A stretch of 64,000 nt of DNA from NCBI RefSeq assembly GCF_033958435.1, contig NC_134167.1, positions 6,158,001 through 6,222,000 on the forward strand, given 5' to 3'. Positions 39,260 to 50,239 of the stretch are shown here, one piece after another. The notes under the pieces are model-generated. The model had not been told where the DNA came from, searched no databases, and was given only the letters and a program-made list of their open reading frames with translations. The translations under genes and the position numbers were made by a program. The number at the start of each line of letters is the position of its first letter. Position 1 is the stretch's first letter. The stretch comes from Carettochelys insculpta (Eukaryota > Chordata > Testudines > Carettochelyidae).

Positions 39260-41440
39260 ACTGCCTATATAACAGGAAGGATTGCGTCAGAATAGCTGCA
39301 TCATTATAAGCCTTCAGTATAGATGTGCTACTCTAGTAAAAGAAGAGATTTGCACTCTTGCAAATATCCTTAATGAATTAGCCGGGTAAATGGCAGTAAT
39401 GCAAACCCAGCCTTGCTCTGATGCAGTGTGTCTACAGAAGGATTTGTTGCAATTTGACCACAGCAGTGTAGTTTCACAGGTGAAAATGTCTCCAGTCTAT
39501 AGTGTGACTATGAAGCAAGGAGAAGGGTGATATTTTGTAGGGTTTTTGTGTTTTCTCGTGTTTGCCCAAAAATAAAACCCAGATCCAGACCCTTCCCAGT
39601 CATAATGAATAGGCTTCCTGGATCCAGTCAGCAGGATGTCTGGATTGGATCAGTCTCTCTAGATCCTCCCCCTCCAAAACAAATCCTCAGTTTAAACTAA
39701 ATTAGTCTGTGACTTTGTGGTACAGAGCTAAAGACAATAAGGGTATGGTAAAGACACATGGTAGATTAATTGTTCCTCTAGCACCACTGAAACCGATTGA
39801 GTTTGCTCCAGCATTTTTTGTTTCTAATTTAAAAAAAAAAGTTGAAGGCGTTCAGATCTAATTGATTCCTTTTCAAACCGCTAACAAAGGCATACTCTCT
39901 CCTCAAGTCAAGATGTAGTTTGCTTCATGCAAAACAGCTAGTGACCCTGCCCATCCCAAACAGGGCCTGTGAGATAGAGGGAAAATTATGTGTATATTGA
40001 ACCACAGCTATTATGGCTCCAAACATAGTCTGTTTCTAAAAATAAATACCATGGGGTTATCCCATTAAATTTTAAGTGGCAATTAAAATTACTTTTATTA
40101 ATACAAAGAATGCCTAAGGGGTCACTGCAAATGTATGCAGCAGCATAAAGGTGGAATAAAGCAGGAAGAGAATTAATTTCTTCTGGACGGTCTTCCTAAT
40201 CCCTCCCAAGGGAAGTAGGATCAAACAGGCCAAAATGGTCTTAAAAATTTCCAGTGTGCTCAACTTAAAAGAGCATTTAGGGATCTCAAGATGAGGGCAA
40301 GAAGAGAACTTCACACAAAGGTTATTGTTTTGGCTCAGTTTTCCAAAGTAGCCTAAAGAGTTTACAAACACCAATCTCATGGAAATTCAGTAGGAGAGTT
40401 GGGGGTACGGAGAGCGGGGAAGGATGGTTTTGTAGACTATGACCTCATAGGACAGTAAGGGTGATTGTAGCCTGGTTTATCCTCCAGCTTAGCTAAGACT
40501 GCTGTGATCTTGTGTCTGGGACAGTCTGCTTTTTCAGATACATCACACATGAAGCAAGTGCACATAGAAAAGAAGTTTTGGCTTCACCTCTGTAACTTCC
40601 CAACATAGGTGTAGAGGAAAAGTTGTGGCTCTGAGGCCATGCTATGGTAGGCTGCTACTTAAGGTTGAAACGAGTAAAGACACAAACAAGATACAGACTT
40701 ACTTTAGCAATTAAAAATAACTTGTGTCACCAGGATTAACCCACTCCTATGTCTGCATCACATGCCATGGCATATTTAACTTTGGCTGGTAAAGACCTGG
40801 ATTTTAAACCTCCTCTTAAAGATCGCAGTATGTGTATGCATGTATGGATGAGCATGTGGATACAGGATATCTGCTTGTGAAATATGTATCAGTATTTTGG
40901 CGGAAGTTTTGTGTCTCAGGCAGGTCAGTGGTTGGCCACATCTGTAATTGGACTGGCACTGGCTCAGATCCCCCATACAATGTAAATAGTTATACAAGAA
41001 TAATACTGTACTTTAATTTTGTGGCTTTTCAGTAAATCTATCTGCATTTCCACATCATCCATGGAAAATGGTACTTAGCTGAAGAATCAGTTCCCTTAGC
41101 TGCTACTGTTGGAGTCCCTGTTATATTCAAGCTGACATAAAACTCCCAGAAACAGAAAAGAATGACATTTAAATGCATGAAATTGACAGACCTACCTTTA
41201 ATTCTTTTTCTAAATAATAATGTAAAGCCACGCTCTCCAGACTATTCCACTGCCTTAAAGTACCTTGTTTGACATTTTACTGCAATGAATGAACCTCTGG
41301 CAGGGTCATTAGCTTTGGGGGATTTTCTCTTGGGATAGAAGAAAACAGTTGCCTGTTCTAACCAGCAAGAAGAGGGGAAATAAATAAATAATCACCATAA
41401 GGTAATTGTGAGAGGGTTCGTTTTACAAAAAACAAAACAA
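39260..41440. other. No gene recognised; possible abutting transposon end
   Basis: GGCACTGCCTATATAACAGG at 39257 follows the TTA of the previous element and could be another element's left end. Otherwise anonymous and AT-rich, with an A-run at 39831-39840. Confidence 0.45.
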
Positions 41441-41449
41441 AAAAAAAGT

Positions 41450-42160
41450 GGATTACTGGATTGGGCTGGAAAACCAATTCCATTCATGGTCAAAGGGAGG
41501 TTATCTGCCTCACCATACGCAGGCAGAACAAGCAAATAGTTCAGTGTGGGGACAGCAAACAGTCAGATCTCCTAACTCTGGTGGAGCACCCACAAGTATA
41601 GGAAGTTTGCCCAGAAATGGGGGAATGATCCATGGATTGGAGTGGGGGAGGGTGCAGGCCTCCCTGCCCCCACTCCACTAAGTCCCAGCCTAAGGCCCTA
41701 ACAGTAGCGTACAGGTCTGCTGCAATCCTGACTGCAACCTGCTGACTTGTTCGCAGGCATTGCTTCAGCCACACCAGGGTTGGTTATCTCTGGGCTACTT
41801 CCCAATGGTCTCTCTGGGCTTAATCACAGGTCCTCTGGGTCTTCATGGAATGGAGCCTCTGGTGGAGCTTGCAGTTTCTCTGAGACTCGATTTGTCAGTG
41901 ATCGTGACCGGTCATCTTCTTCTTTAAGGAGCATAGCAGCCTCCCAGCTTGAGAGCTATGGAAGGCATTGGGTTCCTCCAGCTGTGGGGGCCCAGCTGAG
42001 ATCTCAGTGCCAGCCTTTATATTTCCAGCCCTGCCCTTCTTCTTCCTGTGGGGGAGGAGTGGCATAAGAGTAATCTGTCCCTGCCCACCAGGGCACATTG
42101 GGGTGGCTTTCCCTTCAACCAAACTGCTTCACTGCCTAGGAAGACATCTCGGGTCTCCAC
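41450..42160. repeat. GC-richer segment, candidate LTR or unnamed repeat
   Basis: Contrasts with its AT-rich flanks. GCAGGCCTCCCTGCCCCCAC, ACCTGCTGACTTGTTCGCAG and GGGCTACTTCCCAATGG recall a GC-rich reptile repeat. On the minus strand GGAAATATAAAGGCTGG (42014-42030) could be a TATA box, as in an LTR. No paired LTR, primer-binding site or polyprotein is present. Multiple short frames look compositional. Confidence 0.3.
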
Positions 42161-42574
42161 AAAGAAAATCAGGCCTTTGAGAGTTTATAGCTCTTTGCCA
42201 ATAGATTTGTTTCTTTGGCTTCAGCAGAATACTTTTTTTTAAAAAAAGGCACTAAACCCAAATGCTGTTCTTGAACTGACATGGAATAGTTCTTGCACTC
42301 AAGAGATGACCTCTGAAGTATTGCATTCAGTTCCAAGCAACTAAATACCAGCACAGCAGGAAGAAAATAGGAGAGAAGCAACAACCATGTTTCAATGGCT
42401 GCTCAGGATAAGTTGAAAGAATTTAGATTGTGTGGTGTACAATGGATAGAATTGCATGAGGTTGTGCTACCATTGGGTGTAAAGTAAAGTGGTCATGACA
42501 CAGTTATCTGGGTCACATGGGCTATTATGGGATGCAGACTTATTAACTATAATATGCAACCTGACAATTTAAAT

Positions 42575-44300
42575 CATCTTTTGTACCAGATGACTGGAGA
42601 ACAGCTAATGTGCCAATTTTACAAAAAAGCTCCAGCAGTGATCCTGACAATGACAGACGGGTAAAGCCTACCTCGGTATTGGGAAAAGTGGTTGAAACTA
42701 TAGTAAAGAAGAGATTTCACAGACATGTGGGTGAATATTACTTGTAGGGGAAGAGGCAACATGGTTTTTGAAAAGTGAATTCATGCCTCACCAATCTACT
42801 GGAATTCTTTGACAGGGTCAACAAAGTATGTGGACAAAGGTGATCCAGTGGATATAGTGCACTTAGATTTTCCAAAAGCCATTGACAGAGTTGCTCACCA
42901 AAGGCTCTTGAGCAAAGTAAGCTATCATGGGGTAAGAGAGACGGTCCCTCTATGGATCACTAAGGCTACGTCTACACTAGCCAAAAACTTCAAAATTGCC
43001 ATGCAAATGGCCATTTCAAAGTTTACTAATGAAGCACTGAAATACATATTCAGTGCCTCATTAGCACGCGGGCAGCTGTGGCACTTCGAAATTAGCACGG
43101 CTCGTCCAGACGGGGCTCCTTTTCGACAGTACCCCAGCTACTTTGAAGTCCCCTTATTCCTATGAGCAGATGGGAATAAGGGGAATTCGAAGTAGCTGGG
43201 GTCCTTTCGAAAAGGAGCCTCATCTGGACGAGCCGTGCGGCGGCGAGCCATGTCAATTTTGAAGTGCCGTGGCCGTCCGCATGCTAATGAGGCACTGAAT
43301 AAGTATTTCAGTGCTTCATTAGTAAACTTCGAAATGGCCATTTGCATGGCCATTTCAAAGTTTTGGGCTAGTGCAGACATGGCCTAAGTGTTGAAAGATG
43401 GGAAATAAAGGTGAAGAATAAATGATCAGTTCTCAGAATGGAGATAAGTATAGTGTTGTCTCCCAGAGATTCATACTGGGACCAGTATTAGTCAACGTAT
43501 TCATAAATAATCTGGAAAAAAGGGGAAGCAGTGAAGCATCAACATTTGCAGATAGTTATGCCTTGAGCAGACTGTGAGGATTGACAAAGAGATCTCACAA
43601 AACTGGGCAATGAAAGGGCAGATGATATTCAGCATTGATAAATGCAAAGTAAGGCACGAGAAAACATAAACCCAACTATACCTATAAAATTATGGGGTCT
43701 AAATTAGCTCTGAATTACAACTCAGGAAAGAGATCTTTGAGTGATCGTGGATAGTTCCTAAAAAAACATCTGTTCAGTGTGTACTAGCAGTCAGAAAAGC
43801 AAACCAAGCTCACAGTTATTAAGGAAGCAACAGATATTAAGACAGAAACTATGATATTTCCTCTATAATCTATGGCATGGCCACACCTTGAATGCTGAAC
43901 GCAGACCTGGCCTCCCACCTCAAAGAAAAGAAAATTGGAAAAGGATCAGAAAGGGGAACAAAAGTGATTAGGTGTATGGAATGACTTTCATATGAGGAGA
44001 GGGTAAGAAGAATGGGACTCTTCAGTTTGGAAAAGAGATGACTAAGGAAGGATATGTCCATAAAATCATGACTGTTATGGAGAAATTAAGCAAGGAAAAG
44101 TTATTTACTCATTCCTGTAACACAAGAACCAGGGGGTCACTAAATGAAATCAATAGAAAACAGATTTAAAACAAATAAAAGGAAATATTTCTTCAAACAA
44201 CGTACAGCCAGCCTGCAGAACTCCTTATCAGAGCACTTTGTGAAGGTGAAGACTACAACAGGGTTCTAAAAGAACTAGATAAACTCACGGAGGATATGTC
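42575..44300 (+). pseudogene. CR1 ORF2 remnant (reverse transcriptase), disrupted
   Basis: ORF2 of CR1 is the endonuclease/reverse transcriptase. Read on the plus strand through several frames: DDWRTANVP; SVLGKVVETIV; SCLTNLLEFF; VHLDFPKAIDRVAHQRLLSK (motif A, both aspartates kept); after the insertion LGPVLVNVFINNLE (motif B region); EASTFADSYAL, where motif C FADD has become FADS so the second catalytic aspartate is lost; then NWAMKGQMIFSIDKCKVRH. In-frame stops occur throughout and a 421-bp palindrome splits the gene between motifs A and B. It is inactive. Confidence 0.9.
42961..43387. mobile_element. Palindromic Harbinger-like element (foldback), TAA TSD
   Basis: Element 42964-43384 (421 bp) lies between TAA triplets (42961-42963, 43385-43387). 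Ends GGCTACGTCTACACTAGCC and GGCTAGTGCAGACATGGCC. Almost the whole element is an inverted repeat: two arms of about 205 bp meet near 43165-43175. One arm has a ~16-bp block (around 43235-43250) that the other lacks. TTCGAA-type words recur (CTTCGAAATGGCC, TTTCGAAAAGGAG). The frames at 42809-43165 and 43138-43380 run into it and are not genes. Confidence 0.9.
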
Positions 44301-44309
44301 CCTCAGTGG

Positions 44310-44548
44310 CTATGTCTACACTAGCCCAAAACAGCCATGCAAATGGTCTTTTCGAAGTTTACTAATGAAACACTGAAATACATATTCAGCACCTCATTAG
44401 AATGTCGGCAGCTGCAGCACTTCGAAATTGACGTGGCTCACCACCGTGCAGCTCGTCCAGATGGGGCTCCTTTTCAAAAGGACCCCCTAACTTCGAAATC
44501 CCCTTATTCCTAACAACAGATAGGAATAAGGGGATTTCGAAGTAGGCT
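44310..44548. mobile_element. Palindromic Harbinger-like element, right arm mostly lost
   Basis: GGCTATGTCTACACTAGCCC, ACTAATGAAACACTGAAATA, CAGCTCGTCCAGATGGGGCT and CTTATTCCTAACAACAGATA correspond to the left arm and centre of the 43.0 kb element. Only GGAATAAGGGGATTTCGAAG of the right arm remains before CR1 resumes at GGCTATTACACAGGATGG. This copy keeps the ~16-bp block that the left arm of the 43.0 kb copy lacks. Confidence 0.88.
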
Positions 44549-44739
44549 ATTACACAGGATGGTCAGGAACAGTATCCCTACCTTCAGTTTGCTGGAAACT
44601 GGAGGGATCACTTACTTCCCTATTCTGTTCATTCACTCTGGAGCATTTGGTGTTGGCCACGGTTGGAAGACAAGATATTGGGCTAGATGGACCTTTGATT
44701 TGACCCAGTGTGGTAGTTCTTATGCTGCTATTTCTCCCA

Positions 44740-46120
44740 CACAGCCCATACTTTTTGTTTAGTGAGCAGATGTTTTTGGTCTCCCACTGTTGTGATGCAA
44801 TTTAGATAAAGTAGCAAGTTCCCAGCCTGCTGTCCTGCTAGGAGACCTATTTTCTATTGTTGCACTGAGCCAAATGTGCTCCCATGTGATCAGCTTGCCA
44901 GACATGACCTAAATCCTACCCTGATATGGGCTCTGTTTTAGGGGAGTAAGTAGTAGAAGAGTCTAGGGTAGGCCCAGTTCACAGTGCTGAATGTTACCTG
45001 TTGTGGTGATTGGCTTTGAACATTCACCTAAATGCAGGAAGGTCGTTTTTTGCTTCAGCATCAAGCAACACTGCATTGATATATTCAGCAAATTCATTAT
45101 CACAGCCACAACTACCGGGCACCACATGAGAAGCAACGAGGTAGTGATAATGTTTCCTGGCATGCCTAGCCAGCTTGCTAGCTCTGTCTGCTGCTTGTTG
45201 TTTTTTTAGTAACAGATAAGATTAGTGGTGAAAGGGTTCAGGCTGCAAGTAGTTCTGGCTTGTTTCCATTTGCTAGATCAGCATATAATGGATTGGAGAT
45301 AACCCACACTGATAGAGGGCTATCATCCTGTTCAAGGTTGGGTTGGAGAGCTACTAAAAGATGGTAATAAGGAACAATGAGCTTCATTACATTAAGAGCA
45401 GAGGTTTATGCAGTTTGAAACTCACTAGGTCAGGACAGGTGGCATGAAAACACGTTTTTGCCCCATACCTTTCTTTAATGAATTTCATAGAGATGCCAGA
45501 GAAAAGCCCTAAAGACTAAAGGCCCCTCCTTATCTATAAGACAAAAAAATGGGACAAAAGTGAAATGTAAATTCCCTTTGTTGTACCCATATCAACATGC
45601 CTCAAACCTGCCGTGGAGGAACACTCCCTGGGGGTGAGAGGGGAAATCAAGTGGAAATTTTCTAACTGGACTGCTTAAAATTAGGCTACCAAAAACCATA
45701 TGTAAACAGGATTTATTTTTTCTTCAAAAATTGTTTAGCACCCTCCAGCTCCCATGTACTTTGGTAGGCTTTATGGATGCTCAACTCTTCTGGAAATCAG
45801 AGATTTTTTAAATATATTTGTTCCTGAAAGGGGATTTAATGCATTTACTTTAGGCTCCAGGTTTAAAAATGTTAGTTTCCATGATCCATTCAACTTCTGG
45901 CCTGTCAGGTGAGGCTGACAGCAGTGTTAGAGAGGAGGAGACAAGTTCACACTAGAGTATTTCATGACATGCTTCCTGCCTAAATTTTTAAGGAACAAAA
46001 ATGCATGCTTACCCACCTCTAAAATTCTTTTAGAATCTCTCTGTAGTTAAAATTAATCTCCCCTCCCCCCCTGCACCACACACACTTAATCTGGATATGT
46101 TGGATTACATTTATATTTTA
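44740..46120. other. No gene or clear repeat recognised
   Basis: Anonymous sequence. Frames of 66-72 codons on both strands at 44.96-45.21 kb overlap and have no motif. Confidence 0.55.
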
Positions 46121-46125
46121 GTAAG

Positions 46126-46250
46126 ATAGAGGTAGCTATGCTAGCCTGTATCAAAACAAAAAAGCAGTCATGTAGCACTTTAAAGACTAACAAAATAATT
46201 TATTGGGTGATGAGCTTTCATGGGGCAGACCCACTTCTTCAGGTCTGGAG
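46126..46250 (+). mobile_element. tRNA-derived SINE, full length
   Basis: ATAGAGGTAGCTATGCTAGC head, AAAACAAAAAAGCAGTCATG, TAGCACTTTAAAGACTAACA and TGATGAGCTTTCATGGGGCA, then CCCACTTCTTCAGGTCTGG. This is the reference full-length copy in the window. Such SINEs are transcribed by RNA polymerase III from the head and mobilised by a partner LINE; this copy's A and B boxes are decayed. Confidence 0.9.
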
Positions 46251-46254
46251 ATAG

Positions 46255-48055
46255 TGCTGTACTGAAAATGGCATGACAGTTTTATAAAACATAGATCCAA
46301 AAAATTATATTAAGTAGCTTTTGTTTTTATGTGATCTCAACTGGGTAGAGAAGGTTATCTAGCTAGCATTTTCTCACCTCTCTCTGTTCAGCAAAGCATG
46401 TACATATATGCTTAACCTTCAACATTTAGTTTAGCACGTTTAATTCCTTTTGCTAAAGGTCGATGGACTCAAGACCTTGTTCAAATGTGCTGTTGCAGAG
46501 AGCTTGTCCATAAAGTTGTTGCACTGCTTTAAAATTTATTGATAAATGCAATAAAAAAAATTCAGCAAAATACGTTTACACTTCTGCTGCTGCTCATGTC
46601 TACACAACAGCATGCTGTATTGATGAAAGCTTACTGCATGGTGGATAGATAAGGCAGCATATTCTGCATCACCTGCAGGCTTGCTGCATTATGGGAAATT
46701 TTTGCTGTTGTGAGACCTTTGGGTCAAAAGCCTAGAATTCAGCCTTGTGTAGAGGACGAGCAACAGTTCTATGTAACTTCTCAGACCCTATATTGAAGGA
46801 GTAATTGGGAGTTGAGGTGCTCTAGCCCTTGTGCTAGATCTCAGCATAGAGGCTGAATTTTACTCTTTTACACAACAGTTATTTGCTGCTACTCTGTAGT
46901 TCAGTGAAATCTCAGCCCCTCATAACTGATGCATTTTCAGCAGCTATACTAGCTGATCAATGAAGTTATTAAGGCTAGCATTGCAACATTTTCTCTTGTT
47001 CGTCTCTAAAAACTGGCAGTAGAACACTTAACCATCCAATTTCCAAGGGAAGATGGACAATTGTGTGCTGCCAATCTTCTGCATTTGGTTTCACAAGTCA
47101 TTTTGGTTTCACAAGTCTGAAACCAAATGTTTGATTTCTCATTCCGTAAGGATCATTAAGAGTCCTTTTGCCCAGATGAACAAGCAAAGTCATGTGGTAA
47201 ACCCAGGCTGATGAGCCAGCTAGCTCCTCACTAAAGATTGGGAGAGACTGAAATTTCACAAGGCACCCTTCCATAATACCCAAAATGAGAGGCTAATGAG
47301 CTTTCCTTAGTATTCAGAAAAATGAGCTTAAATGATCATAAAAGCATTACCACCACTTTCTGAACACAGGGAATTTGTTGTCATAGATGACACCAGTAGC
47401 TACTATACAACAAAATAAAAAGAAAATTTACGAGTACCTAAAATTTGAAAAAGTCAAACTAATTTGCTGAAGCTGCTGTGTCCAGCAGCTCAGAAATAGT
47501 ACTCTGCCTGCAAATTAAATGGTCTGAATTCATCCATCATCCTTGAAATAACCGTCTTACTTCATTGGGGTCACATTAAGGATACGTTTTACTCCATTAA
47601 TTCAACACATGGCCTATGTAGAGCACTAGCTGAAATGATGTCTCTTTAACCTTTTATTCCCCCACAATTCTTCCAGCCAATAGGATATGAGCAATGTTAC
47701 ATGGACTCCAGCATAAATTATTTTCCTTTAGAAATTCATTGATTGGATTCAAATACAACACTTTTCAAAGTGAGATGGTACTACCTGAAATCTCACAGGT
47801 TCTTACCCCTGCCCACCCCCAAAAGAAGTTCCGACTGTATTCACACTTTATCCTTCTCCATCCGTTCCAGCTACTAACATCTTTCACAGCATTGGAGATG
47901 CCCATCTGAAGTGAAAGAACCAGACTATCACAGAGCAACCACATTTTACAGGGAGATATAAAAACAAAAAAGAAAAGTATCTCTAGCCCAGTGTCTAGGG
48001 TATTTCTTTGCTGCCATCAGAGGCATGATTGCAGGAAATGTGAATGTATTTAAGC
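46255..48055. other. No gene recognised; possible transposon at 46.6-46.76 kb
   Basis: GCTCATGTCTACACAACAGC at 46593 and GCCTTGTGTAGAGG at 46742 could be inverted ends of a short DNA element. An 18-bp-period duplication of TTTGGTTTCACAAGTC occurs at 47084-47117. The rest is anonymous. Confidence 0.4.
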
Positions 48056-48058
48056 TAA

Positions 48059-48360
48059 CTAGAGGTAGACCTACGCTTACCGGGAAGATTGGCATAGTGA
48101 AAGTTGATCTTCTAGGGTTCAATTTAGTATGCCTAGTGGGGTCCACCAGATTGAATGATCAGGGCTCCACCAAGGACTCTTGTACTCCTTGCAGTTGTGA
48201 GGAGTTAGGGAAGTTGATGGGAAAGTTTCTCCTGTTGACCTCCTGCTGTGGGGGCAGCAAGAAAAATCAATTTTAGATATGTTGACTCCATCTACACAAT
48301 TCACATAGCTGGAGTTGTGTATCTTAAATCATTTTTTCCCCATAGCATAGAGCTGGCCTA
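48059..48360 (-). mobile_element. Harbinger-like element, GATC/TTGA-rich family, near complete
   Basis: Element about 48062-48357. Left GAGGTAGACCTACGCTTACC, right CCCATAGCATAGAGCTGGCC. GATTGAATGATCAGGGCTCC, AGTTTCTCCTGTTGACCTCC and TTTAGATATGTTGACTCC correspond to the 19.7 kb copy in the opposite orientation. CTA triplets (48059-48061, 48358-48360) may be the TSD. Confidence 0.75.
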
Positions 48361-48364
48361 GCTC

Positions 48365-48900
48365 AAATTACAAGAGTACTGAAGCAATGGTAGCACTGGT
48401 TGGTCTACACAGTCATACACAGTTTCCCAGGGGAGATTATTCAGCTGCTACCTCTCTGCTCTTCTTCGAGCTAACTAGTTCATGTCTGTCTTTATTACGT
48501 TGTTTGGAGTCACTGAGTTTAGGAAGAAATCATTTGAACATAGCTGCTTTCCCATTTATTGCATCTCATGCTACAAGCTAGAACCAACCAAAACCAGCTG
48601 GGTGAACCCTTTAATGATCGAACGCAGTTACTATGACAACAATTAGATCCATCACTGAGACGATCCAATATACAAGGTCTAGAAATACAACAACCCAATA
48701 CACAACAGTCTGCACATTCTCAGTGTAGATGTGGCTTCTGATAAGGCATTCTGGATGCTTCACAGAAAGGTGCAATCATTCTTCTGTCTCTGCTCAACCC
48801 GTAATGCACCTTTATACCTTGGAAGGGATAGCCCTTTGTGACCCAGCTTGCAATAAGTCTGGAGCATGATTAATTATAGTCATAGAGCACTCTGTTGAAT
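48365..48900. other. No gene or clear repeat recognised
   Basis: Anonymous sequence between a DNA element and a MIR. Confidence 0.5.
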
Positions 48901-48904
48901 GATG

Positions 48905-49075
48905 TGCTTTAAAACAATGATGGATCTTGTGAGGGGATTAGTAGTGGTCTCATTTTAAATATAAGGAAATTGAGGCACAGAGACATGCCCATGGTTGCTC
49001 AGAGAATAAATAGCAGATCTGGGAATAGAATCCAAGATTGCTGGGTCTGTCTGTCTTACTCTGAACTAGAGCCTG
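48905..49075 (-). mobile_element. MIR-like CORE-SINE
   Basis: AAGGAAATTGAGGCACAGAG, ACATGCCCATGGTTGCTCAG, GAGAATAAATAGCAGATCTG and AATAGAATCCAAGATTGCTG follow reverse-complement MIR order (gaggaaactgaggcacagag ... cttgcccaaggtcac ... gcagagc.gggattcgaaccca). Confidence 0.85.
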
Positions 49076-49079
49076 CACT

Positions 49080-50235
49080 GCTCTCAAAGGAGCTCTGACC
49101 TCTCCTCCAACTTACAAGTGGAAATGTCCAGTATTGACACCAGCAGGAGAAAATGGAACCTAGTTGACAGAGCCTTCCTTGAACTCTCCAGCACCAGAGG
49201 TCTTCAACCTCTACATATTTTGTCAAATAAAATAGAAGAATTGGTCCCCTATTTATATTGTCTACATGGATCCAAACTCTTTCAAACTCCTTTGTGCTGA
49301 TGTGCTTTACCAATGTAAAGCAGATTTATCAGATTTCATGTCACTGCAGTTTGTCTAACTGAGTAATGCTACAGTGGTGAGAATTCTGTTTTAAACTATT
49401 TTGTGTCTACATTATGGATTTATAGTTACACCACTAGATATTTCTTCATTAATATAGGCAGGGCTCAAGACTAGTAGCTGCTAACAGCAATTTCTTAGGG
49501 TGTAAGGATCAGGCAAATGAATTGGAGATACAGTGTTTCAGAATCTTTTTGCCAACTCCTCATCACCACAATAACAGCAAGCCACTACAAATATTTGTCA
49601 GGTTAATTGGCTAGAAATGTATCAAGTGTACTAGTTGTAAGTAATTATTAGAGCAAACCAGGAGAAATTCTTTTTAGGGGCACACATAGTGTAGGAAACA
49701 ATTTTTTGGTTTAATGTACTAATAGATTGCTCCCTATCTCTTGTTCCACTGGGGATTTGTTTAACCAAGACTCCAGTTGATATGAGCAGTCACTTAAATT
49801 GAAAAATTACAATTCCTTCCTTTGCAACCTTGATACAAGGCTTATCAGCAAGAGGAAGTGACAAAAACATATCTCTTTGCAAAGACTGTGTAAGGATTAG
49901 CCAAGCAACAAAAGAAGATTTAGTTTATATCACAGACATGGAAATAAATAGGTAAAAAGCTGCGTCCTTTATCAGGAACTCCACTGCGAGTCTAGGAGTT
50001 GATACTATGTTCAGCTTTGGACACATTTATCAGCATACCACCTCTGCTCTAAGTTGAAGTACTGCAGTAGTTCTCAAAGCATAGACCACAAACATACCAG
50101 GAGACAGAGAAACAATGACTTAGGAGAAGAGTATAGCTGTGTGTGTATTCACAGTAATGTGTTCCAATAATACAGTACACGAGTCCAACTCTGAATACAG
50201 AAAGTTCTTGCTTTAAGACTTTCACCAAAATGTCA
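49080..50235. other. No gene recognised; lone hAT-like end at 50065
   Basis: CAGTAGTTCTCAAAGCATAG then ACCACAAACATACCAG resembles a hAT left end (CAGTGGTTCTCAAAC..GTGGTCC), without a recognisable right end. The rest is anonymous. Confidence 0.4.
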
Positions 50236-50239
50236 TGCT

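Larger units (their letters stand above)
42520..44735 (+). mobile_element. CR1 LINE, about 1.55 kb of its own sequence, split by two insertions
   Basis: Three CR1 blocks in correct plus-strand order: 42520-42963, 43385-44309 and 44549-44735. The first has ATGCAACCTGACAATTTAAA and ACCAGATGACTGGAGAACAG (VPDDWRTANVP). The last is the 3' UTR, with TTCTGTTCATTCACTCTGG, GATATTGGGCTAGATGGACC and CAGTGTGGTAGTTCTTATGC. Palindromic Harbinger-like elements occupy the gaps. The 5' end is truncated. Confidence 0.92.

Noticed and set aside
42809..43165. 118-codon frame as a possible gene
   Set aside because: The first ~50 residues are CR1 reverse transcriptase (motif A) and the rest is the palindromic DNA element; a chance fusion by insertion.
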